Below are positions 22,101 to 37,100 of a stretch of 64,000 bases of DNA, piece after piece. The stretch comes from Enoplolaimus lenunculus (lineage: Eukaryota > Nematoda > Enoplea > Enoplida > Thoracostomopsidae). Every line of letters begins with the position of its first letter. Position 1 is the first letter of the stretch. The DNA is taken from contig JASANG010002512.1 in NCBI GenBank assembly GCA_030248215.1, positions 62,001-126,000 of the forward strand. Direction: 5' to 3'. Made by a program: the position numbers and the translations under genes. Below the pieces are notes generated by a model. The model was not told where the DNA came from, did no database searches, and was given only the letters and a program-made list of their open reading frames with translations.

Positions 22101-25100
22101 GGTTGATCAAGTTTACTCTAAATCCTGCAACAGAATATACAATTTTTCGTTGTTTTTCCAAAAATTTCGGGACAAGATATATCCACCCTTATCTCCGTCT
22201 TTATACGCTCCTGTTTGCAAATTAAATATTTGATTCAAAAATTGAGAAAAAAACGTTTTGACTTATTTTTAAGAGTCTTCAAAGAATGTCTCTGCTTTTT
22301 TATCATTTTTTAACTGCCAACCGTGTGCTACAATAAGGTCTTAATGACAGGTGCAATTATTAGCGATGAAGACGGCCTGTTTAGAATCATCTAAGAATCA
22401 ATTAGGAAATTAATTTTTCTAAGTCACGAAAATGTATTATAGCTAAGTAAGCCTTAGCGCAAACAGCGGTTACAAACTGACTGATTGACCTGTAATCAAA
22501 TATGACACCGCATGACCAGAAGCTACTGGGTATTTCAAACAGTTTATATATAAATATATACATACATGTGTATATATGTGTGTATTTGGGTTTTCTTATG
22601 ATATAAATGGCCCGTGTTACTCTTAGAGACGTCCAGGTTTCTGATGGGTTTACAAAAGTAGGTTTAGATTCTAGATTACATTTTGTTGCTTAGGCGTAGG
22701 CTTAGAAACACACTCTTGCAACGCTTAAGCTTAGGCTTAGGTTTAGGAATACGCTTAATCGCCTGTTTACGGCCCTAAAAGTAAAACTGGCCAAATAAGT
22801 TATGAAAAAAACGAAGTAAAATTTGGTTTCGGATATATAAAAGTTGAAAAATTATTTACAAGCCTACCGAATAACGGTCAGCATTATATATAAGTACACC
22901 TTTAAACCACAAACCAAGTCGTAATTGTTCGGGACTGAGTGCTTAAATGCTCATAAATTATATATTCGTCCTTCACCTGCAACCACCTTTTACAGTAGGA
23001 GAACATTAATTATCACTAAAACAGCCATTTCCCTCAATTTATATTGTTGACTAAATTTTCCCCAAATTCAACTTTTTTCAACACAACCTTCTAAAAAATT
23101 TTCCGCTATCTAATGAACTCCAGAATGAGCATATTCCTAAGCCTAAGCCTAAGCCAAGCAAAAACATTAGTCTACCGCTTAAGTTTCTCACTCTTTTCTA
23201 GTCCCACAGAAAAACGTTCCGCCCCTGATCTTTACATGGGCCAAAGTTGCCATCGGATCTTCTATTAGCGTCGCACGTTAGACTTGAGGGTGTGTTAATT
23301 CCTGATAACCAGCTCGATATTTCTCAACATATATCATGTTCGACATCGTCCCTCCTTTTCAGGACCGTGGTCAAACCCCAGATACCATTTGTGGTACCCA
23401 TAAAATAAACCTTAATACCACCCCAAACGGCTTTACAAAATCAATCAATAAAATTAATTACAAGTACGATATTACCCTACGCTTATGTATTCAATGCATG
23501 CAAGCATATTTCTGCACTCACATACGCGCGTGTGTGTGTTTTTTGTCGCACTTTCTCTCACGACTTGAGTCACGTTTTGCAAAAGCTTTTACACTTTAAG
23601 TAATGACCTTTTACTCCCAAAAAACTTCTTCCAACCACCCAAATTTATAGCGAAATAATTTTAGTACATTAATTGTTATTGCACCTGGTCGAGGTTTCGA
23701 GTTCAACTGCTTGCAGTATAAGGTAGGAGGGACTGGTGAACGCGGTCGTACTCGAATTAACAGTGCATTATAGATAACGGGGGGAGGCGGGTCGATGACA
23801 TATGCAATATATACGACTAAACAAGCGTAGCAGTTTTGAAATATACTTGAAGTGTTTTAGGTACAAGGCGTATAAGGTGCCATAAAAGTTTAAGGGCTGC
23901 ACACGTAGTACCCCCTGAATAGGTGGGGGTGGCTAAGAATGCTACGTGCAAGGGCGTTGTCCGTGCAATTGACCCAGCGGCACACTCTTGTTATATACCA
24001 TCCACCCTTGCTCGAATCAACTTGCGGGAGTCAAATCTTAATCCAACCGTAAGCATAAAGCTTTTGTAAATTTTTCAGTTCAATTTTTTGCAAAATTTTG
24101 GTAATTTTTTTATTTTAAACAACAAATTCGGGCAAACAATGATTGGAACGTTTATTCACTGGCGAAATCGCATCCAAACTTTCTCGGAAATTTTCAAAAG
24201 TTCCTAAAATTTTCTAAAATTCCTTAATTTTCTAAAGATCCTAAAATTTTTTAAAATTTCTATCATTTTCTAAAATTCCTAAAAATTTCTAACATTTTCT
24301 AAAATTCCTAAAAATTTCTAACACTTTCTAAAATTCCTAAAGTTTCTAACATTCCTAAAATTTCCCAAGGTTCCTAAATTTTTATAACCTGAAATTTTCT
24401 AAAATTGCTAACATTTTCTAAAATTCCCAACATTTTTTAAAATTCCTAAAATTTTTTAAAATTCCTAAAAATTTCTAAAATTCCTAGAATTTTGAAAATT
24501 TTGAAAATTTTTTAAAATCCTTAAAATTTTCTAAAATTCCTTAGCATTTTCTAAAATTCCTTAAATGTTCTAAAATTCCTAAAATTTCCTAAAATTCCTA
24601 TAACGAAAAAATTATTTGTAAGAAATTTAGAATTGGTACAAAATTATTAGCCGTTGGTAGCGACAGCGGCGTCTGGTTTGGCAGCAAAAAAAAAAACAAA
24701 TCATGTGCTCCAAAAACATGCCCAGCAACGTAAGAGGGATTTTTGGAATTATTTTTCGCCGTTTGTGCTGGTTCAATTGAAACAGCATCCACGCCGTTTG
24801 CACGTCCTTTTTCTTCACAGCCAGGGCTACAACTACAACACGTTGAAAGGTTAAAGAGGAGCGCCATCGCTTTTATGGGCACGTTCGCCTGCCTGGCCGA
24901 AAGCTTAATCGATTGAATTAAAATAATTCAACGATAATCCCTCGTGTTCCTAGTACCAACTCCTGGTTGCAGACATAAAAGCACTGCTATGAGAAATATA
25001 TTTGAAAAAATTGTTGAGGGCAAATACCACCCCCCCCCCCCCGATCCCAAACAATTATGGTCTTGCAGTCAAATTTGGTTGATTCTTGCTGAGTTTATAC

Positions 25101-28100
25101 CGAGCGCAGTAGACGTTAAAAGTTCTTACGGTACTACTTCTAAACGTTGAAATATATTACGGTGATTAACGCTTTCCTACAGCTTCAATACAGCCGAAAA
25201 TCAAAGTTTCAGGGTCGACGCTAATAGTTTTCAAGCCATTTTATCGTTTTTTTAACCAGTTTGAAAAATAGCTTTTGAGTGAGAAACTTTCTTAGCTTAA
25301 TATTTCAAGCTAGAAAATTACATTATTTATCAACTCGCTAGATTATGGTAGTTTTTTTTGGCAACTATAGAGCATGTGTAGAACCAACAGCCAACGCGGT
25401 AAGCAATCGATGTTCGGTCCGGCGGTGTATTCAACGAATTGATGATATATCACTTTGAAATGTATGGAAAAACTGGAAAAAGCTAATTTTACACGCTGTA
25501 CAATAACTTTTACACATTTGAACAAATTTCATTCATGCTCTCATCGTTTGCATAACCCTTTCAAGAGTGGGTATCACTTGAAATGAAATATTGGCTTCGC
25601 CCCTGGTTCACTCGTACACTGGGTCGAGTTCTAGGCCCAAATTTAAATGAAAATAATACTTCAAACGACACGATACAATAGCCAAAAACGTGTTTTACAA
25701 ACAGTTGAGGACTATTGAAAATTAATTTTTTTTTCTAAAAATATATTTTGAACAGCCTTAAAATAGGTTATACAGAACTGATACAATTTAGAACCAAAAA
25801 AAGCGAACTTACTAAATGGCAGTGGCGTAGACGGCGATGTATCGACACAAGTGTCAGGGATATTGTGAACTCCGCACATCGGTGAGCCAAACCCAAAATC
25901 TGTATCAACACTCGCTGCCCGAAGACTGAAAGCGTAGCTGAAAAATATACAAGCAAAACGACCAATGTAAAGAACACGGGCGGAACAGTATTTTACAAGC
26001 ATATTCTTAAACCTAAGCTAAAACATAAGCGTAAGAATAAGCATATTTCTAAGCCTATGCCTAAGCCAAACGAAAAATTTTGTCAATAGCTTAAACTTAC
26101 TCTTTTCTAGTCCCACAGAAAAACGTTCCGCCCCTGATCTGTTTACATGGGTTAGCAAAATAATACACCAAAGGATCCATTCAGGGTTTGAAGCAGGCAA
26201 AATTATAACGACTGAATATTTTTACATTGTTGCAAATGGTTTAATTTCCTAATCCAATGAAGAATACTGTAATATGGTAATTTGCTTAATTTGTTGTTTG
26301 TTGTAAACAATTAATTAGCAGACATATTCACACAAATACTACTTCTACAGTAAAATATCTTGTCGTTCTCCAAAGCACACTATTTTCTATTCAAAACACT
26401 GTTTTCTTCACTAAAAATTGCTCTACAAAGCATTATATGAAATACTGTTGCGTATAAATTAGTAATTTGTACAACATATTGTCAAAAAAGAAGTTTAAAA
26501 CATATACTTTTGCCTGTTCACTGTAAATTCAGAGGAGTTGATTAATCAAATCAATGAGAGAATAAGTTATTTCTTGTTATTTTTGAGTTAACAGCAAACG
26601 TTAACTCACTCTAAGCTGATTTAATTCTGGTTTAGTTGATTAATTAACTCAGAATGAGTTCAATCAAGAATTATGAGTTTTGAAAGACCTGAGTCAGAGC
26701 TCAGACGTCTGAGTAGATTCAATTCATTCTGAGTTATAATCAACTCACTAAAAATTACAGTGTAACGTTAACCTCTATAGAATTATAACAAAGTCATTGG
26801 TGTTGCTCCGGCTCCGGCATATATATGTCGTAGCCCAAGTTGTATTTAGCCCAATTCCGAAATCGGCTAGTCCAGGGCATAATTACGCTAGCCCACGGCG
26901 TAATTCTTTGATTCGTTATTAAAGTAGTGCAATATTCAAATACGATTGGATGATGCGAACACTTATTCTAATTGGCAAAGCAATCGCCACCTGTTGTCTA
27001 CCAAGCAGTTTGTTTTACTGAGTAAGGGGGATCAAGTAGGAGTACGACTATCAAGTAACCAACCAGAAAACGCACAGGTTTATCCGACATGATTCCGCCT
27101 TGGGCTAGCCCAAGTCGTAATTGCGCTTTGGACTAGCACAATTCGGAATTCTGAATTATGACTTGGGCTACGACATATATATGCATGTGTATATATTTAT
27201 ATATACTTACTTTGGCTTTTTATCGGCGTGCTTTGTCATGTGTTTCGCAAGATAACTCGGCTGACTGTACGATTTTCCACAGTACGGACAAATACACTTT
27301 TTGATGTGTTTGGTCTCGTTGTGTTTTGGTATATGTTCGAGCAACGATTGTTCTTCCGAAAAACACTTGTAACAGCTGAAAAATATATTAAATTAAAAAA
27401 GTTATTTATTTTACAGAAAAAAATAAAAAAAATAACGAACTACTTTTCACAAGCGTATCCGTTTCGCCAATCGCATTTAAACCCCTATATTTATTCCATC
27501 AAACCACAATCATTTAATATCATCACTACCTTCCATCCCTGAACCGACTGATTCTATGCTAAGGCCCCCTGTAAAAGTGCTTTCAGTATTTCTAAACGTC
27601 TTAATCCTTCGCTATTTTTGTTTCGTTTCAGCGACAATTCCAGCAGGAAGTTCAGGCGCAACTGTTTAACTTTTCTATTTAAACGATTCATTACGTAGCT
27701 AACCAATGATCCCGTGCCAATCTTTATTTCCACTCGTTGAAGCCCACAAACATGCCGAAACATTATTTAGATAACAAGCATATGTATTTAATTATCTAAA
27801 CACAAAACAGAGTCTGTTTCAACTGTCATCCCTAAAACAGTTTATTCTGCTTTATACCACACCTAAACGGTATCACGACAATTTAACAACCACAACTCGT
27901 CGACAACTTGTAGTCCGAAATTTCATCGACTCGACAAATCATCGCCGATCACTATGTTTAGGTTTAGGATTAGGATTACGCTTTTAGGGTTACGGTTAGA
28001 TTGTTTTCATAGGCTTTACGACACTGTTACGCGACAAGTTGTCAGGCGAAGAATTTGCCGTTGATTCATTAAAAATGCACGCAAAATTGTTGTTTACCTA

Positions 28101-31100
28101 TTGCATTTAAAAGGTTTATCCGTTTGATGGCAACGCGAATGACTTTGCAAATTCGACAATTGACTGAACGCTTTCTCACAACCTGGATATCGACATTTGT
28201 ATGGTTTTTCACCGGTGTGCGTCCGCAGATGTTGCTGTAGATGACTCAGTTGTGTAAACTAAAAAAACATGATTTAAATTTGGTTAATTGCAAAAAAATA
28301 TATAATCGCATACATAACCGCCCATATTCTCAAATGTGTATAGCAACTATCATCAACTAGCGCTAGGATTCCAAAGTCACTAACTATTGCAGTTGTTGAG
28401 TTCGAATCTGGTACAAGCGTACAGCGATTCATATGCAAAAATTGTGCTGAATTTTAAGACTTAGCATTCAATGGTTCGAAAGTTACAAGACCTATAATCA
28501 ACTGGTGATAGGTTCTACGCACGTTTTGAGAATACAGGCCCAGGTTCATTTGTAATACTCTTTTTTAGTCTTGCAATATATGTATGTAATACAAGTTAGA
28601 ACGCTCCACATACGTATTTTGGGCAACGTTCCAGCATTACTTTGTTTACAACGTAATCAAGTTCAGAATTTTCGGTGATCCTACAAGGTTCTATCTTTCC
28701 CACGAGACCAGATCCACACAAGCTTAAAACTGAGTTAGAAATGAGTACAGAGCAAGAAAAATCAGCAACACTAGAGATACTGCGTTATAAGATGCCGGGG
28801 TTGCAAATGTTGCAACCATTTTGACCAGTATGTTGTCAACACTGAAACGCCACACATATATTACTAAAGCTGAAACGCAACACATACGTATTTTGTACAG
28901 TGTTCCAACATTGAACTACATCACTATTCCTAAATTGCTCGTCTTCCTCGTACCCAAATAGATTTTAAAACATTTTAAATCAGCCAACGGCCAGCTGAAC
29001 TGAAACTTGGTAAATTTTTACTTATTTTTTTGTTAATTTTTAAAAAAATAAAATCCGTTATTACATATATGTAAAATATAATGAATAGTTACGATTTATT
29101 GACCCCGTACTGCGAAAATTTTCTGCAATCAACCATGAAATAACCACCCGTTTGTTGCATCAAAACTTTCTATAACAAAGCCGCTCTTGTTCTTAATAGG
29201 CGTATTAAATTAATTTTTTAAAAACTCATTTTTTCTATTATTTTAACTTTAGTCAAGTGCTTTAAAGCGAATAAAACACTGTGTAACAAGGTATTTTTTC
29301 TACTAATTGTTAAAGATTACTATCTTTAGCCCGATAATGACTGCTAGGAAGAGATGTTTGAGTGATTTGTGTCGATATTAACTGTTTATAATTTATTAAA
29401 TTTGAAATTTTAAACGTCGACGCTGCGAAACAAACACAACATAAAAACGGTGTGTTGCAGCGTGTTTGGCCGACCCCACCGCTTTATTTTAGAGGGCGGT
29501 ACAAGCTGTGGGAACCATGGCACTTTGTATCACCCCCGTCAAAAAACGCTTCACTTGTTGTTAAATATAGGGTTGCTGCATTGGACACAAGACCCCTATA
29601 AATATAGGGGGTCGGCCAAAAACGCAACGCGTGCCGAGTACATTTTATACCATGCGGAACCCCGAAAGTTGCACACTCTTGTATCATGCGCTCTTAGTAC
29701 TGATAAAATCATACAGGTTCGCGAAGTCTCCTATTTTTATGCAATTCTAATTGTAGTACTAAACTTAAAAGTAGACCTATTGTAGCGAAAGTTTGTTATC
29801 TGCGTGCGTAATTCAGCCATGCTTAGAGCAGCGAATCGGTAAACACTTTATATCGTGGGTTCGAGTGCCATCGAAATCAGGGCAAAATTTTCGTGATAGG
29901 TTCTATATGGAACAGTGTAAATTCAAATTAATTGATTAATGAACTCAGAGAGAGAATTAGTTATTTCTGATTTAATAACAGTAAATATTAACTCACTCTG
30001 AGCTGATACAATTCGGTGTGAGTTGATTAATTTATTCAGATTGAGTTCATTCAATTCAGAATTCTAAGTTCTGAACGACCTAATTCAGAGCTCAAACCTC
30101 TGAGTGGATTCAACTCATTCTGAGTTAAAATCAATTCATTGAATTTTACAGTGAACTGGTTAACTTGAAATTAGTACTTTAATAGTTCGACGCGTTATAC
30201 GGTAACTTTAAATAATACTGCTACTAAAGTTACGTGTAGCCTGATAATAAAAATTGACCCAACGGTAAAGGTTAAGCTAAAACCTTGCACATTACAGGTG
30301 ACACTTTTGCAGCATTGTTGCTCACGGTCTCTTTTTGCTAACAGATTCAGCCCAAACCGGCTAATTTCAAGCCTAAATTTTAATTTCTTTCCACTTTTCA
30401 AAAAATATTTGACTAGCAACAACAACATAAAGGTAGAATTTTTTATTCAATTTATGTCGTTCATGAATCTTAGCTGTAGTTCAATTTAAATATAAAAATA
30501 AATTTTCTGCGTTCACTGTAAATCCCAGTGAGTTGATTTTAATAACTCAGAATGAGTCGAATCACTCAGTCTGAGTTAAGACTTTCAGAACTTAGACTTC
30601 TGAGCCAATAAAACTCACTCTGAGTTAATTATTCAACTCATCCCGGAATCAACTGAACTTAGAGTGGGAATCAACTCAACTCCGATTGAGTAAATGTTTA
30701 TACTTATTAACTCAGAAATAACTAGCATTCCAGCTGTGTTGATTAATCAACTCATTAGAATTTACAGTGTAGCATATAAAAATTAAACCATGAAGTCCTT
30801 GAATGGATGATAATCCAGGAGTGTGCAACTTTGTACATTCTCTGTACAAAAGAATATACACTGCGCACGTTGCATTTTTGGCCTGCCCCCTTGTTTTAGG
30901 GGGGTCTGTATTTTCGAAGCTTATTTACAGATTAACAACTCCGATGCCCACGCAGATAAGGGGGGTATAGTACTCTCTAATATCTTCAAGCTGTACGCCG
31001 TTGTTTATACCGTAAGACAGAGGGGGCTGCTAAAAACGCAACGCCCGGCAGTATATTTTGTACCATTCAAATTTTGACAGTTGCACACTCGTGTTAAAGA

Positions 31101-34100
31101 GTGATCATCCACTCTTGATAAACATTAAAGGGATCTGCCCCGTGTCAAAAAACCAATGTTGTCTACAAGATATAGGCGTACACCGCTACCTCCCCTTTGT
31201 TGTCGTACGAACTATTGACCACCTGTTAGTTTAGATTCGCCATAGTGCAAATCAAACTCGTGCATACGGCATATTCAAGTATCAATTTGTCACTGCAGTT
31301 TCGGTTGTCAAAATACATTTTTGTTGTTGTAATTTGTTTGCACACCATAGTAAAAGTATACTTTAGACAACTCTGGATTATCAAATGCCGAAACGCGGCA
31401 GCGTTTCTTTAGCTGATGGCAAACAGCGGCAGATTCCGTCATTTATGATTGGGCAGCGCGGGCTCGCCAAAAGTTATACAGCGCAATTTTTACTGTACGC
31501 TATATATAATGTACCAATTTTGTTTCTGTGGATAAAAATTGTAAGATACGAGGAACTTTACCATTTTATCACAAACAATTTTGTGACTACAGAACCGGCG
31601 CCCTCAGTCTGGATCCGCTTGTAAATGGCAATGAGTCGGTTTTTGAACGATGCAACGTCCATAACGTAATCATCGTTGTTGTGCGGCGAATACAAACACA
31701 AACCATTAAGAGTGGTGGTATACTTTTTGAGTATTTTAATGTCTTCCGGTGTCATCCGGTTGCATCCGGCATAATTAATTTACGGAATCAGACCGGACGA
31801 CACCACAAATCTATTGATACATAAAAAAATTTTCGATATGCGGAGTTGTTTCAAATAACCGTTTGAAAAAAATGCATTCCAAATCAATAATTAGGTTAAT
31901 TGTAACACTTGTAAATGTGCCTGTTTTTCATCTCTTAAAAAATATAATTAAAAATATTTTTTAAAATATTAATTTTTGCATTAAAATAGAAATATTTCAT
32001 TATAATTTTAATGATACAGTATACAACAATAAACCTACTGTAGTGACCCGAATAAGATGGAGGAAGCGAATTTTTGTTTCGCCTGTTCCGAAGGAACCCG
32101 TCTCAGATATTCGGTCCGGAATGGTATTTATCTTTTAATTCAGCTTCAGGTGTTTTGTTGACAACGTACGTTTAACTTATGCTAACCATTTTTTATAGTT
32201 AATGTTCATTAATACTTTTGAATTATAATTTTAAAACATGCGCATGCCGCTATGAATATACAAAACATTAAACTTTGAGTAACGAATATTTGGTCTAGAA
32301 AGCATTTACGCAATCTGTTTTGGGTAATTGACGTTCATGGACTAGTTTGTAGTTTTCGACTCTATCCGAATCCGTCAACGAACTATATATATAGCGATTT
32401 ACCTGGACTTTTATTACCGCCACCTTCGTATTTGAGTCACTACAGCACGTTTACAAGACTGCATAAATCAACCAATCTCAATCCTGAAGAACCTTTTTAA
32501 GACAATCCAGCCACCTTTGCACCATGCGCAAAAGTTAGAGAATGTACAACAATCTGTATGCACTGTTTCTTTTCACACAACAATTACGTTTCTGTTTTAA
32601 TAAGAAAACATTGTAAACAACTAATTCTGGAAGGTTGCTCAAAATACGTATGTGCGGCGTTCCAGCTTTAATAATATAGATTTGCAATTTTACTGTACTC
32701 TTCCTATTCGGAAACCTTGTCGATGGCTGCTATAAATATATAATATATGACATAATACAGTTCCTTGTCATATATTTATCCCGAGTCACAGGATGACCTA
32801 CTTAAGCTCTGGAGATTAATTTTACTTCACAAAATGGTGTCATTTGAGATTAATTTTACTTCACAAAATGGTGTCATTTAAAACCAGAATTCTCACAGTT
32901 ACTTCACTCCATAAAAGAACTTCACAAAGTCGCTTATTACAATGCATAATTAAGACCAAAAATAGCTCAATTAGTGCTGAAATTACTTTTTAAATTGCAG
33001 CAAAAACATAAACTTTAACCTTTGTGAATTTGAATTTAAGGCACGCATCCAGCATAGTTGACACCTGTTAGCATTAAATACATCTTTGCGGCTGTTTTAG
33101 TTAAATTTTTTAGCAAAATTTCCGTATAACTTTAAGAAAATTAGTTAGTTTTTAAGATTTAAAAATCCCTTAGATGCAGTTTATTTTAAAACAAGTGTAA
33201 TTTGTGTGATAGTTCAGAAAACGTTTGTATTTCAACCTAAAATTACAAAACAAATATTGCTCTATTAAATTTAATTATCAATAATGCAAGTGTAATGATA
33301 TAGCCAGCCGGTTTTGAGCAATGCACAAAAGTTAGCGAATGCACACAACTTGCGTGCAAAGTTCCTTTTCGCAGAACAATCACGTTTTTGTTCTAAGAAA
33401 ATATTGCAAACAAAGTAATGTTGGGAAGTTGCCCAAATTACGTATGTGAGGCATTCCAGCTTTAATTACACAGATATATATGTAACCACTTGAAGTCAAC
33501 TTTACAGCAATCTGGGGCAGAATAACAAAATTTTTTCAGTCAAATTTTTGCAATAAAACAAGGGACATTTTTATAACGCAGCCAGTTTTTAACTTACCAA
33601 GGCATATTCTCAACTGAACTGCATGTAGCACTTATGGCAAGTTAGTGTAGCATTAGGTAACTGCAAATTTGCACATTTGAAACTGCACATCATTAGAGGG
33701 TATGTTGAATGTAATAATTGTGGTAAACGTAGAAGATTTGCAATTATTTGGTACAAAAGTTGCGTTACGTATCGCCAAGACAGCTGCAGATACTTGATAA
33801 CATGACCAGTATAAACTGATAAACCATATATTTGCCTAATTTCAATACGTATTACTCAATTTCTGGAGCCCTCATATTCTTTTGGTAGTAAAACACTCAT
33901 ATCGACTTTTTGTTTACGTTTTAGGTTTACGCTATATTTGTATGGCGTTGTCCATCGCCTGTCGACTGTACGGTATCGTACGGGAGTAATTTGCGTACGA
34001 TACCGTAACGTGGCGCACAGTGACGGACGGTGTCGTACGTGTGACGGACGGCGCCGGACGACATTAAAATAACTAAAAAATATAGCATCAGCCATACTCA

Positions 34101-37100
34101 GTAGATTTACTGGTACCAAAACAGCCAAATAGCCAATATGAGCGTTTTCAACCTAACCAAAAAAATTATCTTAGGACACTGAAATACCAGCAATATTTTT
34201 ATAAACTTACCGCCATTCTACTACCCACGTCAAAAAGTCAAAAAAACGAAACTTGTCAAAATTAATTCGTTATCAAACAAACAGGTTAAAGTTTAACCGT
34301 TATGCATTTTGACTCGAGTTGGGAGGTTTAAAGTTTTAAACGAGAAGATTTTAATTTGTTAGACAGTCTCTCGTTTGAAACGATGGTATCTAACGAGTGC
34401 AAAAACATTTTGTTCACAGAATTTTCAAAAGCATGTTGGTATTACGTGTGAATATACGCTTGTTTGTGCTGGACTGGACGTTTAAAGCATGTGTGAAGGT
34501 AAGAAAACTGAAAAATTTGAAACTTATAACTGAATACTGTCCAACGGCTTTGTGTTCATAACATTTGACAAGTTCGGTAATGAGTTAGCTACCGGTTTTT
34601 ATTGTTGAATCGAACAGTGAAGGTTTCAAATCAAATAGAAAATATTCGTCGAAGAAACGGTTAACATAAAAGTTGTAGTTGGCAAAATTAAGTTCAACAA
34701 ACTTATAAAAGTAAACAAATTGGTCAACTCGACATTCGTCAAAAAGTCGTACTGGAAGTGGACAAAAAACAACTTTCTGGCGTCTCGCCAGAGTTTAAAA
34801 TTAAGTAAACAAAACGTTGTTTACGTTCCAGGACCATATTCTTAAATGCTTACAGCACCAATCGCTAGTTAGCAATAGGTTTTCAAACTGACGCACTCCT
34901 ACAATTGTGGATCCCAAAACTGGCATAGAACATAGAACACATCAAATGCGAAAATTGTACTTAATTTTGAAGCTACACCATAGACTCTGGTTCAAAAGTT
35001 ACAAGACCTATTGCTAACTGGCGATACGTGCTACACACCAGGGTTCCATCGGAATTCCGATTCCGGCTATAAAATTCCGGCAAAATTTGACTTCCGATTC
35101 CGATTCCGGCTGACTGCTGTTCCGATGCCGGAATTCCGATTTTTCGGTTATGAGTTTTTAAGATCCGATTTCGACAGAAAAATTTGACTACGATTCCGAT
35201 TCCGACAAAATTTAGTTCCGGTTGGAACCCTGCTACACACATTTGAGAATATGGGTCCTGTGTTATCAAAGATTAATTGAACGAAACAAATGTAACACTT
35301 ACTTTGCGTCCACAATACTGACACGGCCCAAATGGTTTGATGCCCAAATGAATGCGCATGTGTTGCGATAAATATGACGAATTGGCGAAACTTTTTGGAC
35401 AGTGCGAACACTTGTATGGTTTTGCTTCCCGCATGTGAACTTGCGTATGAATTTGGAGTTCTGCTTTTGATTCAAACATCTGAAAAAAAGTTAAAATAAA
35501 ATTGACTCAATTTTTTAACAAACTTCAAAATTATTTACAGGCCTTTAGCCAGCTTATCGTGCTTGCGGGGGCGAAAACTTTCCAAGAGGTGCATACAAGG
35601 GTTTTTCTCGATCACTTACAGGCAAGATTGAAAACTTTCCAGGGGGGCAAGATCTTTCCAGGGCCTGATCGTTTGTAATGTTTACAAGTTTTTTTTCATT
35701 GGTAAAGCTAATTTAAATTTTAAGTTTACTAGCCATTGCCTTTAGTATTGTTACCACAATTCAGTTAAACCAATGTTTTTGCATACATCCCTGATATATA
35801 ATACTGCTGGTCATCAGTCTTATCGTCTTAAACAATTTACTAATTAGAAACTGTTATTAACAGTATTTTCGCTACTCAAAATACATATTATAACAGCCTA
35901 ATTTAAAACATGAATACTGCGTTACACAGAGTTCTTCGCAAAAAATTTTACTGAGTTTTCAGTTGGTTTCAAACCCGTGACGTAGCAATAATCCGCTAAA
36001 CTGCTCTGATCTGTAATGTTTTGGGTCCCTAAAATGGCTCTTTATACCACAACATTACTGGGATGGGAGTCTCGATCTACGTCTTAGTAAGTCTCGGTAT
36101 TTGTCGCAGGTCTCGGTCTCGTTTTTGTGGGTCTCGGTGGTTAGGAACCGAGATCAGAAGTCGACGATTCAGCAAATGTATGACTGTAATATTGAAGTAA
36201 ATGATGGCTGATGAATAAATTTTTTCACGAAATTTCATAGTTACGCCGGAATTACGAGCAGATTATTCAGAAAAAAAAACACAAAAAAGCTACGAAAAAC
36301 ACAAGAAGCTACAAAAACACCAAAATAACTACTAAGAAGCGTTAGAAATAATTTATTGTGAAAATTTTAATTTTTTTTCGGTGATGACCAACAATTGACC
36401 GAGACCGAGCCTTTTCTTGATCGGTCTCGGTAGTCAGATCTCGATCGCGGTCTCGATTTTTAACAGAGATCACCCAAATTTCACTGAGGAACGTAAGGCA
36501 AACGAAATCCCTTATTCTACTTAATGGCCCATGTTACTTTAAGGTGCGTCCAGGTTTCTGGTGGGTCTATAAAAGAGTAAGTTTAGATTCTAGATTACAT
36601 TTTCGCTTAGCCTTAGGCTTAGGCTTAGGCTTAGGAACACATTTTTACAACGCTTAGGCTTAAGCTTAGGCTTAGGCTTAGGAACACATTTTTGCAACGC
36701 TTAGGCTTAAGCTTAGGCTTAGGAATACGCTTAATCTTCTGTTTCGCCCCTTAATGTAACATTAGCCCTACTTTAGATACCTTGTCGAAGTTAATCACTA
36801 AATTTAGTAGCATCGATTTTAGCAGTTGGTGAGTTAAATTTTAAAAAATAATTTAAACTTGCTCCCCGCAATGAATGATAAATCAATTTAGCTCATTTTG
36901 TCGTGGCTCAACTGCTGTTTATATAGTACTATTGTAGTTAATAAAGTTCGCAAAACAATACATCGCTTACAATCACCATATTTGTCGTCAGAATATCAAC
37001 AGGTAAAACATTAAAGTGGTACTACGTTTGTAAATAAGTTAACTTCATGGCTTATATTAAAGCTTAATTGAACCCTAGATATAATATAATGAATAAATAA

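Larger units (their letters stand above)
20072..25812 (-). other. lin-29: intron 6 of lin-29-like gene
   Basis: 5741 bp. It holds a CAGGGT-type element (20218-20638), the 23-bp tandem array, two TTAGGC MITE copies and a long TTCCTAAAA simple repeat (24175-24605). At 23640-24030 there is a degenerate stretch resembling the TGCACACTC family. 20650-21400 and 21730-22600 hold nothing I recognise. Confidence 0.8.
28259..35302 (-). other. lin-29: intron 3 of lin-29-like gene
   Basis: 7044 bp. It contains a CCCATATTCTC-ended element and its interrupted sister copy, palindromic CACTGTAAATT elements, TGCACACTC-ended elements, one CTGTAGTGACCC element and two copies of a CAATCACGTTT repeat. Two short overlapping open frames on opposite strands at 31385-31824 have no support as genes. 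Confidence 0.85.

Noticed and set aside
27554-27763. 69-residue minus-strand frame within intron 4
   Set aside because: It is not needed for phase between exons 4 and 5 and has no finger motif; a chance frame.
31385-31824. Overlapping frames on both strands, each 65-98 residues
   Set aside because: Neither strand has splice partners, a signal peptide or a recognisable motif, and they contradict each other.
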